NCBI RefSeq assembly: GCF_005869935.1
Contig: NZ_SZQF01000001.1
Coordinates: 62,001 to 126,000 of the forward strand
Reading direction: 5' to 3'
Length of the DNA: 64,000 nt
Source: Winogradskyella algicola
GTDB taxonomy: Bacteria; Bacteroidota; Bacteroidia; Flavobacteriales; Flavobacteriaceae
Part shown: positions 1 through 8,954 of the stretch, one piece after another
How positions within the stretch are numbered: position 1 is the first letter of the stretch
How the letters are laid out: each line of letters opens with the position of its first letter
Position numbers and translations under genes: made by a program
The notes under the pieces: model-generated
What the model saw: the letters and a program-made list of their open reading frames with translations, nothing else
Database searches by the model: none
What the model was told of the DNA's origin: nothing

Positions 1-669
1 AGAAGTTCAACGGAAGTTGTTTTAAATACTTCTGAAAAAGATGCTAAGATATTTTATGCTATAGATGATGAAGATTTTCAACTTTACCAAACACCTTTCA
101 GTATAACAGAAGACACAAAGGTGAAGTTATATTCTGAAAAAGGAACCCTGAAAAGTCCTGTACTAACCACACCATTTTATAAGATTGATTCAAACCTAAG
201 TATAACACTTGAAAGTGAATTTGCCAATCAGTATTCAGCAGGTGGAAATGATGCGCTTATAGATGGTATTAGAAGCACTAAAAACTACAGAACAGGCAGC
301 TGGCAAGGTTACCACAATAGAGATTTAGTGGCTACCGTAGATTTGGGTGAAGAAAAATCTGTAAATCTTGTGACCATTAACTTTTTGCAAGACCAAGGAG
401 CTTGGATTTTTTACCCAACAGAAGTGAACTGTTTGGGCTCAGTAGATGGAGAGCAATTTTTCGCAATTGAAAAACAAGCAAGAAAAATTGATGCAGCTAA
501 AAGATCAAATGAAATTGAAATTAAAGAAGTTTATTTCAAACAAGTTCCAAAAAAATATAGATACATAAAAATCATCGCAAAGAAATTAGGCGAACTACCA
601 GAATGGCATTTAGGCTACCCAATGGATGGCAGAAGCTGGATTTTTGCTGATGAGATTTCAATAAAATAA
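1..669 (+). CDS. GH20 beta-N-acetylhexosaminidase, C-terminal part (5' end outside window)
   Basis: The frame is open from the first base, so this is the 3' end of a longer gene. The visible 222 residues hold a short beta-sandwich of the chitobiase/hexosaminidase C-terminal type (about residues 1-62, with the pattern KIFYAIDDEDF then TPFSITEDTKVKLYSEKG). A discoidin-like F5/8 type C carbohydrate-binding domain follows to the end (LIDGIRSTKNYRTGSWQGY, VDLGEEKSVNLVTINFLQD, YRYIKIIAKKLG). In Bacteroidota this pair normally follows a GH20 catalytic barrel that removes terminal GlcNAc or GalNAc in the periplasm or at the surface. The catalytic domain itself is not visible, so the family is inferred from the tail. 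The next genes, a FucP/NagP-like permease and an aspartylglucosaminidase, fit GlcNAc or N-glycan salvage. Confidence 0.8.
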   Translation, partial: RSSTEVVLNTSEKDAKIFYAIDDEDFQLYQTPFSITEDTKVKLYSEKGTLKSPVLTTPFYKIDSNLSITLESEFANQYSAGGNDALIDGIRSTKNYRTGSWQGYHNRDLVATVDLGEEKSVNLVTINFLQDQGAWIFYPTEVNCLGSVDGEQFFAIEKQARKIDAAKRSNEIEIKEVYFKQVPKKYRYIKIIAKKLGELPEWHLGYPMDGRSWIFADEISIK

Positions 670-671
670 AA

Positions 672-793
672 CTGTCATTTCGAGTGTAGTCGAGAAATCT
701 TTGATACTTAATTATCTTTAGCATCTCGACTTGCTCTGCAAGGTGCATTCAGTAAAAATATATTTTTACTTCAACCAATGCTCGATGTGACAG
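672..793. repeat. 122-bp palindromic (MITE-like) repeat with terminal inverted repeats
   Basis: The ends are inverted copies: CTGTCATTTCGAG at 672-684 and CTCGATGTGACAG at 781-793 (12 of 13 positions pair). Further inverted TCGAG / CTCGA segments lie inside. It carries no ORF and fills most of the spacer between the hexosaminidase and the permease gene. The TGTCATTTCGAG.GTAGTCGAG type of sequence is, from general knowledge, a dispersed repeat of flavobacterial genomes. Related half-copies occur at 17360-17387, inside polA and inside the Sua5 gene of this window. Confidence 0.7.
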
Positions 794-827
794 AAAAATA
801 GAATTAAAAAAACTAACTAACAATTAT

Positions 828-2498
828 ATGAGCAATCAAAACAACAAATCAGCTTTAGCAACCTTAGTCACCGTTTTCTTTTTTTGGGGATTTATTGCTG
901 CATCCAACAGTGTATTTATTCCTTTTTGTAAAACGTATTTTAATATTGACCAGTTTCAGTCGCAGTTGGTAGATTTTGCCTTTTATGGTGCGTATTACAT
1001 CGGTGCTTTGTTATTATTTATTCTTTCTGGTTCTATCAAAAAAGATATTATGAATAGTTGGGGCTACAAAAACGGTATTATTTATGGGTTATTACTTTCA
1101 GCAGTTGGTGCTTTTGTAATGTATCCTGTAACTGCAGGTGCTGAACAAGGTCAAACAGGTGTATTTTATCTGGTGCTCATCGCGTATTTTATTGTGGCTT
1201 TAGGGTTCTCACTGCAACAAACCGCTGCCAACCCATTTGCTATTGCACTTGGTGACCCAAAAACGGGTTCACATCGCTTAAATTTAGCTGGTGGTATTAA
1301 TTCCTTCGGAACAACCATAGGTCCTGTTGTGGTAAGTTTAGTCATTTTTGGTTCTGCAAGTTGGAGCACTGATGAATTAGCATCTATGATTGCCAATAAT
1401 GAAATTACACTAATGACAGTACAACAACTTTATCTTGGTGTTGGAGGATTATTTTTAGCTGCAGCAGCATTATTCTACTTCTCAAAAAAATTACCAGCCT
1501 TAAAATCTGAAACCGCTTTTGAACCTGCTAATAAAGCCAGAAACCTACTCATTGTTTTAACCTTAGTTATTGTTGGATGTTTCGGTTATATTTTTAGCAC
1601 TTATTCTGGTAATACTGAAGCCACAGAAGACCTTGAACATATAAGATTAATGGTTTTATTCATTGCGCTTTTAGCTGTTATCGCAGCAGTTTTTGTTGCT
1701 AATTCTAGTGCAACTAAAAAACCTGAAGGTTGGGGAGCGATGAAATATCCACAACTGGTTTTGGGTATGCTAGCTATATTCACCTACGTAGGTGTAGAAG
1801 TTACTGTGGGTAGTAATCTTGGCGAACTATTGAAACAGGAGTTTGAAAACTCAGGTCTTAATGCCTTAGGCTTACCTGTTTTGAATGACTCTCAACTAGG
1901 TTCATACATCTCGTTATATTGGGGCGGATTAATGATTGGTCGTTGGGTTGGTGCTATTACGGTTTTTAATCCAAGTAAAGGTCTTAAAAAAGCCTTGCTT
2001 ATCATTGTACCTTACATTGCTTTTGGTGTTATCATCCTAGTAAATTCTATAAAATATAGCTTTAGTACTGATGAAATTTTGTTCTTTGCCGTTTGTATTG
2101 CCGTTCAAATCGGTGGTTTCTTCTTAGCTAAGGACAAACCTGTTCAAACTTTAAAAATTTTCAGTTTATTAGGCATTATTGCAATGCTCATCGGTTTATT
2201 TGCTTCTGGTAATGTGGCTTTATTCGCCTTTATTTCTGGTGGGTTATTTTGCTCTATAATGTGGCCTTGTATTTTTACCTTGAGTATTGCAGGTTTAGGA
2301 AAGTACACCTCACAAGGTTCTGCGTTTTTAATAATGATGATTTTAGGTGGTGCTATAATTCCACCTGTACAAGGGAAGCTAGCAGATGTATTTACCATTC
2401 AATCATCGTACTGGATTGCTGTTGTCTGTTTTATGTATTTATTATTTTATGCATTTAGAACAAAGACTGTTTTAGACAAACAAGGTGTTGAATATTAA
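828..2498 (+). CDS. Sugar:H+ symporter, MFS FucP/NagP-like
   Basis: A 556-residue polytopic inner-membrane protein of the major facilitator superfamily. The N-terminal half shows the FucP/glucose-galactose permease signatures [17 protein letters not shown], then [15 protein letters not shown] and [18 protein letters not shown]. The second half has [16 protein letters not shown] and [13 protein letters not shown]. It is longer than E. coli FucP (about 440 residues) because of an extra hydrophobic stretch near residues 235-295 and another near 405-445. Placed between a hexosaminidase tail and an aspartylglucosaminidase and read in the same direction, it is best explained as the importer of released GlcNAc (NagP role). 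The substrate is inferred from context, and glucose, galactose or fucose remain possible. Confidence 0.88.
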   Translation: MSNQNNKSALATLVTVFFFWGFIAASNSVFIPFCKTYFNIDQFQSQLVDFAFYGAYYIGALLLFILSGSIKKDIMNSWGYKNGIIYGLLLSAVGAFVMYPVTAGAEQGQTGVFYLVLIAYFIVALGFSLQQTAANPFAIALGDPKTGSHRLNLAGGINSFGTTIGPVVVSLVIFGSASWSTDELASMIANNEITLMTVQQLYLGVGGLFLAAAALFYFSKKLPALKSETAFEPANKARNLLIVLTLVIVGCFGYIFSTYSGNTEATEDLEHIRLMVLFIALLAVIAAVFVANSSATKKPEGWGAMKYPQLVLGMLAIFTYVGVEVTVGSNLGELLKQEFENSGLNALGLPVLNDSQLGSYISLYWGGLMIGRWVGAITVFNPSKGLKKALLIIVPYIAFGVIILVNSIKYSFSTDEILFFAVCIAVQIGGFFLAKDKPVQTLKIFSLLGIIAMLIGLFASGNVALFAFISGGLFCSIMWPCIFTLSIAGLGKYTSQGSAFLIMMILGGAIIPPVQGKLADVFTIQSSYWIAVVCFMYLLFYAFRTKTVLDKQGVEY

Positions 2499-2508
2499 AT
2501 CTTAGATT

Positions 2509-3525
2509 TTGAAACGAAGAAACTTTATAAAAAATGCAGCATTAACAAGTGCAGGATTAGCCATTGGAAATTCATTAACCAGTTGCAATAATTCTGAATC
2601 TAAAGAAGAAAATAATGAGACTATCGTTTCAACAGATGAGGAAAAATCACCTTTAGTAATTGCCACTTGGCACGTAAAAAATGCTACTGCAAGAGCCATG
2701 GAAATACTACAATCTGGCGGAACTTCTCTAGATGCTGTTGAGCAAGGATGCATGGTTGAGGAAGCTGACGTTAAGAACAGTTCTGTTGGTAAAGGTGGAT
2801 TACCAGACAGAGATGGAAACGTGACGCTAGATGCCTGTATTATGGACAAGCACGGAAATTGTGGCTCAGTGGTTTATCTTCAAGATATAACACACGCAGT
2901 ATCCGTTGCCAGAAAAGTAATGGAAGACACACCTCATGTTATGTTAGCTGGAGAAGGAGCTAAACAATTTGCAATTTCACAAGGTTTCAAAGAAGAAGAT
3001 TTACTTACGGATAGTTCCAAAAAAGCCTGGGAAGACTGGAAAATAAAAAGCGAATACAAACCGATAATTAATATTGAAAATCACGACACTATAGGTATGC
3101 TAGCCATTGACAAAAACGGAGATATTGCTGGCGCTTGTACCACAAGTGGATTGGCTTACAAAATGCAAGGCCGTGTTGGCGATTCGCCAATTATTGGTTC
3201 GGGATTATTTATCGATAATGACATCGGAGGTTGTGTTGCTACAGGTTTAGGTGAAGAAGTGGTTAAAACTGTTGGTAGCTTTTTAGTGGTAGAACTAATG
3301 CGTCAAGGTAAGTCGCCTCAACAAGCTTGTGAGGAAGCCATCAGTAGAATTGTTAATAAACCCAACAGTAACTACAAAGATTTTCAGGTAGGTTATATCG
3401 CAGTAAACAAAAAAGGAAAAACTGGTAGCTATTCCATACATCAATGGTTTAGTATGACCAAGTTTCAAGATGGAATTAATGAGCAAATTCAATCCGATTT
3501 TTATTATGAGGCAGAAAATTCTTAA
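2509..3525 (+). CDS. N4-(beta-N-acetylglucosaminyl)-L-asparaginase (glycosylasparaginase)
   Basis: A 338-residue N-terminal-nucleophile hydrolase that cleaves the GlcNAc-Asn bond left after protein N-glycan degradation. The N-terminus MKRRNFIKNAALTSAGLAIG has a twin-arginine motif followed by the lipobox-like LTSC, so export as a Tat lipoprotein is likely. Family motifs are GGTSLDAVEQGCMVEE, SSVGKGGLPDRDGNVTLDA, and the autoprocessing site HDTIGMLAID, where Thr194 would become the new N-terminus and nucleophile; GACTTSGLAYKMQGRVGDSP follows. The start is TTG, 10 bases after the permease stop, and is the only start that keeps the signal sequence. The gene is probably co-transcribed with the permease. 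Confidence 0.92.
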   Translation: MKRRNFIKNAALTSAGLAIGNSLTSCNNSESKEENNETIVSTDEEKSPLVIATWHVKNATARAMEILQSGGTSLDAVEQGCMVEEADVKNSSVGKGGLPDRDGNVTLDACIMDKHGNCGSVVYLQDITHAVSVARKVMEDTPHVMLAGEGAKQFAISQGFKEEDLLTDSSKKAWEDWKIKSEYKPIINIENHDTIGMLAIDKNGDIAGACTTSGLAYKMQGRVGDSPIIGSGLFIDNDIGGCVATGLGEEVVKTVGSFLVVELMRQGKSPQQACEEAISRIVNKPNSNYKDFQVGYIAVNKKGKTGSYSIHQWFSMTKFQDGINEQIQSDFYYEAENS

Positions 3526-3558
3526 ATTAAAGAGCTATTAACTCTTAAATTTATTCAA

Positions 3559-5310
3559 TTGAAATTTTTCTGGATTTTTCTTTTCATCCCTTTTCTTTCA
3601 ATTTCTCAAAATAACGACCTAAAAGACCAACTCAGAGACGCAATAGAAAGCACATCTAATATCGAGAAAAAGGTACAGTTTCATGTTGATCTGGCTTGGG
3701 AATACATTATGGAAGAAAATGATAGTGCTCTCATATATTCTAATAAAGCCTATGATTTTTCTAAACTGAGCAACTACCCACTTGGTCAGGCTATTGCTAA
3801 AGAAACTAGTGGACTCTATTACGAAATTGTAGATGGTAATTACGATAGAGCGAGTAGTCTTTATTTTGATGGTATAGCAATCTGTGAAGAAAATAATCTA
3901 GACTATGACAGTTCAATTTATCATTCACTTGGAGTGATGTTTCACACATCAGATAATTATGAAAAAGCATTAGAATATTATACAATTTCTTACGATAAGG
4001 CAAAAGAAGTGGATGATTTAGAACTTCAAAAAAAATGTCTTATCAATCTAGGTACTATTAATTCCTCTCTAAACAACTTCTTAGAAGCAGAAGAACTTCT
4101 TTTAAAAAGTCTTGATATAAATACGAGAGAAGAATTAAATTTTGATACCTATGCCAATTTGGGTAATTTATACATTAGGCAAGAAAAGTTCAGAGACGCA
4201 TTACCTTTTTTAGAGAAAGCTACTATACAACATCCTGATAACTATAATTCTGAAGAAAACCTCACGTATCTCATCAATGCAAAAATTGCACTAAAAGATA
4301 CTTTGGGAATGCAACCTATTATAAAACGTGCAAAAGCATCGTTAGAAAGCACTACAGCTTTAAGAAACAATAGTATAATGACGATGTCGCTATCTAACTA
4401 TTACAGAAGTATTGGTGATTTTGAAACTGCTTTATCCTACAGAGATGATTACTTAAAGATGTACGAGTCAATCAAAGAAAAACAACGAGATCAAACCGTC
4501 TATGAGTTAGAAACTAAATATCAGACTGAAAAAACAAAAGAAGCCCTCGAAAAAAAAGAAAAAGAAGAGCAATTGTATATAACACTTTTAGTTATAGGTG
4601 TTATTATCGCTTCAGCCTTAGCTTTTTTATTATACAATAACAGAAAGAAAAAATTACAACTAGCTAGACAAAAGCAACTCCTCGAAGCCACTATAGATGA
4701 AAAAAATGTGTTGCTTAAAGAAACCCATCATCGCGTAAAAAATAGTTTTCAAATCGTATCGAGTTTACTTTATCTACAGTCTGAAAGTGTTGAAGACAAA
4801 GAAGCTAAAATAGCCATTAAAGAAGCTGAAAATCGTGTGCGTTCTATGGTCTTGATTCACCAAAAACTTTATAACAAAGACGAACTTGTTGGTATAAATA
4901 CCAAGGACTATTTTAACGATTTGGTAAGAGACATTTTTGAAAGCCATCAGTTTAAATCAGAGCCTATCACTTACAATCTAGATATTGAGCCCTTAGTATT
5001 GGACATCGAGACTATTACTCCTGTTGGTCTTATTTTAAACGAGCTCATCGTTAATACATTAAAGCATGCTTTTGATGAAGTGACTTCAAAAAGTAAAATC
5101 GATATCTATTTTAACAAAGTCGAAGACCACCTAGAACTAAAAGTAATTGATAATGGGAACGGATTTGAAGGCGAAGTAAAAAACACATCATTTGGTATTA
5201 CATTGATGAAAGCCCTTTCAAAAAAGTTAAATGCATCGCTCAATTATATGTCTAAAATCAACGAAGGTACAGAAGCTCAACTTATCATAAAAAAATATAA
5301 TTTGCTATAA
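3559..5310 (+). CDS. TPR-containing sensor histidine kinase (HisKA_2 type)
   Basis: A 583-residue membrane kinase. After a signal peptide (KFFWIFLFIPFLSISQ), residues about 25-310 form TPR-like helical pairs in the periplasm (EKALEYYTISYDKAKE, EAEELLLKSLDI, YANLGNLYIRQEKFRDAL). A coiled stretch leads to one membrane segment near residues 342-362 (LYITLLVIGVIIASALAFLL). The dimerisation and phospho-acceptor region is of the HisKA_2 kind (KETHHRVKNSFQIVSSLL, with the two His near 394-395). An HATPase domain follows with the N-box NELIVNTLKHAF and DNGNGFEGE. The start is TTG and no ATG fits the signal peptide. The LytTR regulator gene 99 bases downstream is its likely partner. The sensed signal is unknown. 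Confidence 0.9.
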   Translation: MKFFWIFLFIPFLSISQNNDLKDQLRDAIESTSNIEKKVQFHVDLAWEYIMEENDSALIYSNKAYDFSKLSNYPLGQAIAKETSGLYYEIVDGNYDRASSLYFDGIAICEENNLDYDSSIYHSLGVMFHTSDNYEKALEYYTISYDKAKEVDDLELQKKCLINLGTINSSLNNFLEAEELLLKSLDINTREELNFDTYANLGNLYIRQEKFRDALPFLEKATIQHPDNYNSEENLTYLINAKIALKDTLGMQPIIKRAKASLESTTALRNNSIMTMSLSNYYRSIGDFETALSYRDDYLKMYESIKEKQRDQTVYELETKYQTEKTKEALEKKEKEEQLYITLLVIGVIIASALAFLLYNNRKKKLQLARQKQLLEATIDEKNVLLKETHHRVKNSFQIVSSLLYLQSESVEDKEAKIAIKEAENRVRSMVLIHQKLYNKDELVGINTKDYFNDLVRDIFESHQFKSEPITYNLDIEPLVLDIETITPVGLILNELIVNTLKHAFDEVTSKSKIDIYFNKVEDHLELKVIDNGNGFEGEVKNTSFGITLMKALSKKLNASLNYMSKINEGTEAQLIIKKYNLL

Positions 5311-5322
5311 ATCCGCATTTCA

Positions 5323-5356
5323 CTCACTAAAAAAAACTAGGCATTCACTAAAAAAA
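5323..5356 (+). promoter_or_regulatory. Candidate LytTR operator O1: direct-repeat pair, 21-bp offset
   Basis: CTCACTAAAAAAA (5323-5335) and TTCACTAAAAAAA (5344-5356) are offset by exactly 21 bp, two helical turns. The pair sits 54 bases before the start of the LytTR regulator gene, suggesting autoregulation. LytTR domains are known to bind two direct repeats on one face of the helix about 21-22 bp apart. Assignment to this regulator is inference. Confidence 0.5.
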
Positions 5357-5409
5357 GATAATTGTAAATTAGTGTTTGTCTAGTTTAATATTCTAAAATA
5401 TAAATAACC

Positions 5410-6099
5410 TTGAAATCTCTTAATATTTACATCGTTGAAGATGAGCCGCTTATAGTTTCAACAATTGAGGTGGCTTTGCGAAAACAAGGGTTTTATGCAA
5501 TTGGTGATGCTGAAGATTTTAATACAGCATTAAAAGACATAGAGCGTTTAAAACCAGACTTAACACTCATCGATATTCAGCTTTCAGGCGAAAAGGATGG
5601 TGTGGATTTAGCCACGGAACTCGATAAACGACACAAGCCCTACCTTTATTTATCTTCACAAACGGATCCAAATACCATTGAACGTGTTAAACATACCAAC
5701 CCTTTGGGTTATATTGTTAAACCATTTACCGAAACTGGTCTTAGAACCAATATAGAATTGGCTTGGCATAACTACAAAGATGCGCAACAGCACTATTTAA
5801 CCATTAAGCACGAGGGTAGGTTACACCGTATTAACGAAAACACCATTAGCTATCTTAAAGCTTATGATAATTATTGCTATGTGATAACACAAACAGACAC
5901 CTTTCTGGTACCGCATACCCTAAAACATGTCTCAGAGCAGTTAGAAAGTGAGGATTTCATAAAGGCACATCGCTCTTATGTTGTTAATTTAAGTCATATT
6001 ATAAGTGTAGACAAAAATACAATTACATTAAAAAACGATACCATTCCTGTTAGTGCATCACACAAAAGCTTAGTAGTCAGCAAGCTAAAAGGCAAGTAA
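5410..6099 (+). CDS. LytTR-family response regulator
   Basis: A 229-residue cytoplasmic response regulator. The receiver domain (about 1-120) begins IYIVEDEPLI (acidic pocket), has the phospho-acceptor Asp in LTLIDIQLSGEKDG, a Ser/Thr switch in YLYLSSQTDP and the conserved Lys in GYIVKPFT. The C-terminal LytTR DNA-binding domain (about 135-229) shows INENTISYLKAYDNYCYVIT, VPHTLKHVSEQL and FIKAHRSYVVNLSHI. The start is TTG. The gene directly follows the TPR histidine kinase. It is preceded by a 21-bp-spaced direct-repeat pair that recurs before the next gene, so the regulator probably controls itself and the S74 fibre gene. Confidence 0.93.
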   Translation: MKSLNIYIVEDEPLIVSTIEVALRKQGFYAIGDAEDFNTALKDIERLKPDLTLIDIQLSGEKDGVDLATELDKRHKPYLYLSSQTDPNTIERVKHTNPLGYIVKPFTETGLRTNIELAWHNYKDAQQHYLTIKHEGRLHRINENTISYLKAYDNYCYVITQTDTFLVPHTLKHVSEQLESEDFIKAHRSYVVNLSHIISVDKNTITLKNDTIPVSASHKSLVVSKLKGK

Positions 6100-6149
6100 T
6101 ACAGATTATCGGCACACTATAAATAACACTTTTCTAATGATAATATGCA

Positions 6150-6183
6150 TTGGCTAAATAAATAAAGCCGTTCACTAAAAATG
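6150..6183 (+). promoter_or_regulatory. Candidate LytTR operator O2 upstream of the fibre gene
   Basis: TTGGCTAAATAAA (6150-6162) and TTCACTAAAAATG (6171-6183) share the CTAAA core with an exact 21-bp offset. The pair lies 128 bases before the fibre gene and is followed by a block at 6201-6230 that is repeated after the fibre gene. Same type as the pairs at 5323 and 8958. Function is inferred. Confidence 0.45.
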
Positions 6184-6200
6184 CTATCCCAACAGCTAGG

Positions 6201-6230
6201 TTTTAAACTAATTTTATATAGCTATTAATC
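6201..6230 (+). promoter_or_regulatory. Conserved promoter-like block ending GCTATTAATC
   Basis: This block runs from TTTTAAACTAA to GCTATTAATC. It recurs almost unchanged at 9009-9037, there also 49-50 bases after a TTCACTAAAAA repeat. Shorter relatives of its end (GCTATTAAT or ACTATTAATC) occur at 3533, 11186 and 15320 just before other genes of this locus. No transcription start can be proven. Confidence 0.4.
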
Positions 6231-6310
6231 AAGTTATCTAGATTCTAGACTACTTCTCTACATTATTATTTTCAAGTGGTTTAAGGTCTAAAGACTCAAA
6301 ACACTCTATT

Positions 6311-8848
6311 ATGAAGGCAAAATTACTAGGCTTCGTACTGTTTACACTTTTATTTAGTTTTAATGCAAAAGGCCAAGTTGGTGTTGGCAATACAAACCCT
6401 CAGGCACAATTAGATATTAGTGCGTCTAATACTACTTCACCAACCAACTCAGATGGTATTTTAATACCACGTATGTCTAATTTACCAGCCGTATTTAGTA
6501 TGACACCCAATCAAGATGGTATGATGGTATTTTACACAGGAACAGGAGAGGATGGCAAAGGATTTTATTATTGGGATGAGACAGCTAACAATTGGGTTAA
6601 AATAGTTAGTGGAACTGCAAACAATTGGACTCTTAACGGCAATGCTATAAATGGAACAAATTTCTTTGGAACAACCAATAATGCACCGATAATATTTAGA
6701 ACAAACAATGATCAACAAATGGTATTAGACCAAGATGGAGATTTAGGGCTAAATCTAACCAATCCTAATGCCACACTAGATATTGGTTTTACCAACGGTA
6801 AAAATGTCATTGAGGCCAGAGGTAATTCAACAATTTTAGCTCCTACTACTATTGTGTCTAATATCTCAGGTGCTACTTCAAGTAACAGCAATGAAATTGA
6901 AAATGGCATGATCCAAACTTTTACCACGCCCCAAGATGGCGAATTAAATTACATTGACTTTCTCGCAAGAGGCTCGAGTAATGGTGACCAAGATACCAGA
7001 ATTATCATTCGAAGAAATGGAACCATAATTTATAATAACGTATTTTCTATTTTCTATTCAACAACACCCACAGCAAGGCGGATCAACTTTCCTTCTGGGA
7101 TTACCATTGCAACGGGCTTTACCTATTCTGTAGAATTTGAAGATGAGAGTTATGGTTGGGCAACATCCGAAATATATGGGTACTACTCTACTGGTAATAC
7201 TTACAACAATGGCAATGCAAGCGGTACTGCTCCAACAAGTGGTGATCTGGCTTTTAGGGTAAACATTAATCGATTTATAAGTACAACTGATGAAGTATTT
7301 GTACTTAATGAGAATGGCCAATTAAGTGTAGGGCACGACAATCCTTCAGCTACTCTAGACGTAGTAGGCGACTTTCAATACCGTGATGGTAATGAATCAA
7401 CAGGTGACATCTTAATTTCGGACAATATTGGTAATGCTACTTGGACAGATCCTACCTCAATATTTACAGACGACCAAACACTTACACTATCTGGTAATTT
7501 TCTGAGTATAACTGATGGAAATAGTGTAAATCTATCCTCCTTATTTACTGAGGATTCTGACTGGTACGAGGTCGGCGGCACAACAATACCGAACGATATT
7601 AACGACAATATGTATACCCAAGGCAATGTGGGTATTGGGGAAAATACGCCTCAAGCCAGACTTCATGTTAACGACGCTAATACACCCTTGCGTTTAGATA
7701 TCGGTGGTACTGAACGCTTTAGTTTTAGAAATAACTCACTTGAATTTTTAAACAGTGGTAATTCTGTCTTCATCGGTGAACTTGCAGGTAATAATGATGA
7801 TCTATCTGGCAACCAAAATACAGCTATTGGCTACAGAGCACTTAGAGATAATGTTACTGGTCAGCGCAATATAGCTATAGGAAGTGGTGCCATGTTGCTA
7901 AACAATAGTGGTGATACTAATATTGCCATTGGCGATGATGCGATGGCAGTAAGCACGTCAGGTTCTAATAATATTAGTATTGGTACTCAAACTTTATTTA
8001 GAAATACGACAGGAAATAACAATGTAGCTCTTGGAGGCACAGCACTCAGGGAAAACACAATAGGCATTAATAATGTTGCCTTAGGCTATAGAGCATTATA
8101 TAACACTGAAACTAATGCCAATATAGCCATTGGATACGAATCTGGTTATACAAATTCTTCTGGAACTCAAAACACTTTTGTTGGAACTGGCTCTGGGCAC
8201 CTTACCACAGGCAGCGGTAACTTATTTTTAGGTTACCAAGCAGGTTATAATGAAACAGGCTCAAATAAGCTTTACATTAGTAATTCCAACTCAGCTAACC
8301 CTCTTATTTATGGTGAATTTGACAATGATATACTTCGCTTTAATGGTAATGTTGGTATTGGTAGAACTCCAATAACAAATGCACTTGAAGTAGAAGGTAA
8401 TGCTTCAAAAAACGTAGCTGGTGCATGGTTGGCTAATTCTGATCGACGCTTAAAAAAGAACATTAAAACCATTGATGGTGAAAATGCACTAAACAAACTT
8501 TTAGCGCTAAGAGGGGTAACCTATGAGTGGAATGATAACCAAACAGGAATTGACCGTCCTAAAAATATACAATACGGCTTCATTGCCCAAGAACTCATGC
8601 AGGTTTTTCCAGGAAAGGTGACCAAGGATAATCTTGGTTTTTACCAAACCGCTTATGGTGACTATGATGCGGTTTTTGTTCAGGCCATAAAAGAACTGAA
8701 CACGAAAATTGAAACTCTTGAAGCTGAAAACATAACATTAAAACAGCAACTAAAGAAATATGAATCATTAGAAGCTCGTATTCTTGCATTAGAAAATGAG
8801 ACAGCAGCTAACTTGTCTGTTGAAAAAGTTCAAACAAGTGAGGAATAA
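6311..8848 (+). CDS. Secreted fibre protein with YadA-head-like repeats and S74 self-cleaving chaperone domain
   Basis: An 845-residue exported protein. A signal peptide (MKAKLLGFVLFTLLFSFNAKG) is followed by a stalk-like N-terminus (VGVGNTNPQAQLDISAS, repeated in the second fibre gene at 15570). A beta-rich domain lies near 170-330. About residues 495-650 hold short tandem repeats of the pattern NxAIGxxAL (NTAIGYRAL, NIAIGSGAM, NNVALGYRAL), resembling the trimeric left-handed roll of YadA heads. The C-terminus is an endosialidase chaperone (Peptidase_S74) domain: SDRRLKKNI gives the Ser710/Lys715 dyad, then YGFIAQELMQVFPG and a terminal coiled coil (IKELNTKIETLEAENITLKQ). The family folds trimeric fibres and then cuts itself off before the Ser. 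No type IX sorting domain is visible, so the route across the outer membrane is unknown. Confidence 0.85.
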   Translation: MKAKLLGFVLFTLLFSFNAKGQVGVGNTNPQAQLDISASNTTSPTNSDGILIPRMSNLPAVFSMTPNQDGMMVFYTGTGEDGKGFYYWDETANNWVKIVSGTANNWTLNGNAINGTNFFGTTNNAPIIFRTNNDQQMVLDQDGDLGLNLTNPNATLDIGFTNGKNVIEARGNSTILAPTTIVSNISGATSSNSNEIENGMIQTFTTPQDGELNYIDFLARGSSNGDQDTRIIIRRNGTIIYNNVFSIFYSTTPTARRINFPSGITIATGFTYSVEFEDESYGWATSEIYGYYSTGNTYNNGNASGTAPTSGDLAFRVNINRFISTTDEVFVLNENGQLSVGHDNPSATLDVVGDFQYRDGNESTGDILISDNIGNATWTDPTSIFTDDQTLTLSGNFLSITDGNSVNLSSLFTEDSDWYEVGGTTIPNDINDNMYTQGNVGIGENTPQARLHVNDANTPLRLDIGGTERFSFRNNSLEFLNSGNSVFIGELAGNNDDLSGNQNTAIGYRALRDNVTGQRNIAIGSGAMLLNNSGDTNIAIGDDAMAVSTSGSNNISIGTQTLFRNTTGNNNVALGGTALRENTIGINNVALGYRALYNTETNANIAIGYESGYTNSSGTQNTFVGTGSGHLTTGSGNLFLGYQAGYNETGSNKLYISNSNSANPLIYGEFDNDILRFNGNVGIGRTPITNALEVEGNASKNVAGAWLANSDRRLKKNIKTIDGENALNKLLALRGVTYEWNDNQTGIDRPKNIQYGFIAQELMQVFPGKVTKDNLGFYQTAYGDYDAVFVQAIKELNTKIETLEAENITLKQQLKKYESLEARILALENETAANLSVEKVQTSEE

Positions 8849-8900
8849 AAATTAAACAATTATGTTTTGAGACCGATCATAATAACTATGTCGGATAGTA

Positions 8901-8936
8901 GAAAAAGTCGCAGTAGGGAGCGACTTTTTCTTTTTT
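8901..8936 (+). terminator. Intrinsic terminator of the S74 fibre gene
   Basis: An 11-bp stem GAAAAAGTCGC / GCGACTTTTTC encloses the 8-base loop AGTAGGGA and is followed by TTTTTT. It lies about 50 bases after the fibre stop codon. The loop is shared with the hairpins at 9065, 17191 and 44045. Confidence 0.85.
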
Positions 8937-8954
8937 AACTATGCTTTGTTATTA

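Noticed and set aside
1166-2458. Several 60-84-codon ORFs inside the permease gene on either strand
   Set aside because: Shadows of a strongly supported membrane-transporter frame, with no independent signals.
7807-8250. CRISPR or tandem DNA repeat in the fibre gene
   Set aside because: The repetition is at protein level (NxAIGxxAL units of varying length); DNA units are not identical and there are no spacers.
6311-8848. Prophage remnant, because of tail-fibre-like and S74 motifs
   Set aside because: No capsid, terminase, portal, integrase or lysis genes are nearby; both fibre proteins have Sec signal peptides and sit with two-component regulators.
8888-8935. Mini-ORF MSDSRKSRSRERLFLF across the fibre terminator
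   Set aside because: It is explained by translation of the terminator stem; similar peptides appear from the 9065 and 17191 hairpins for the same reason.
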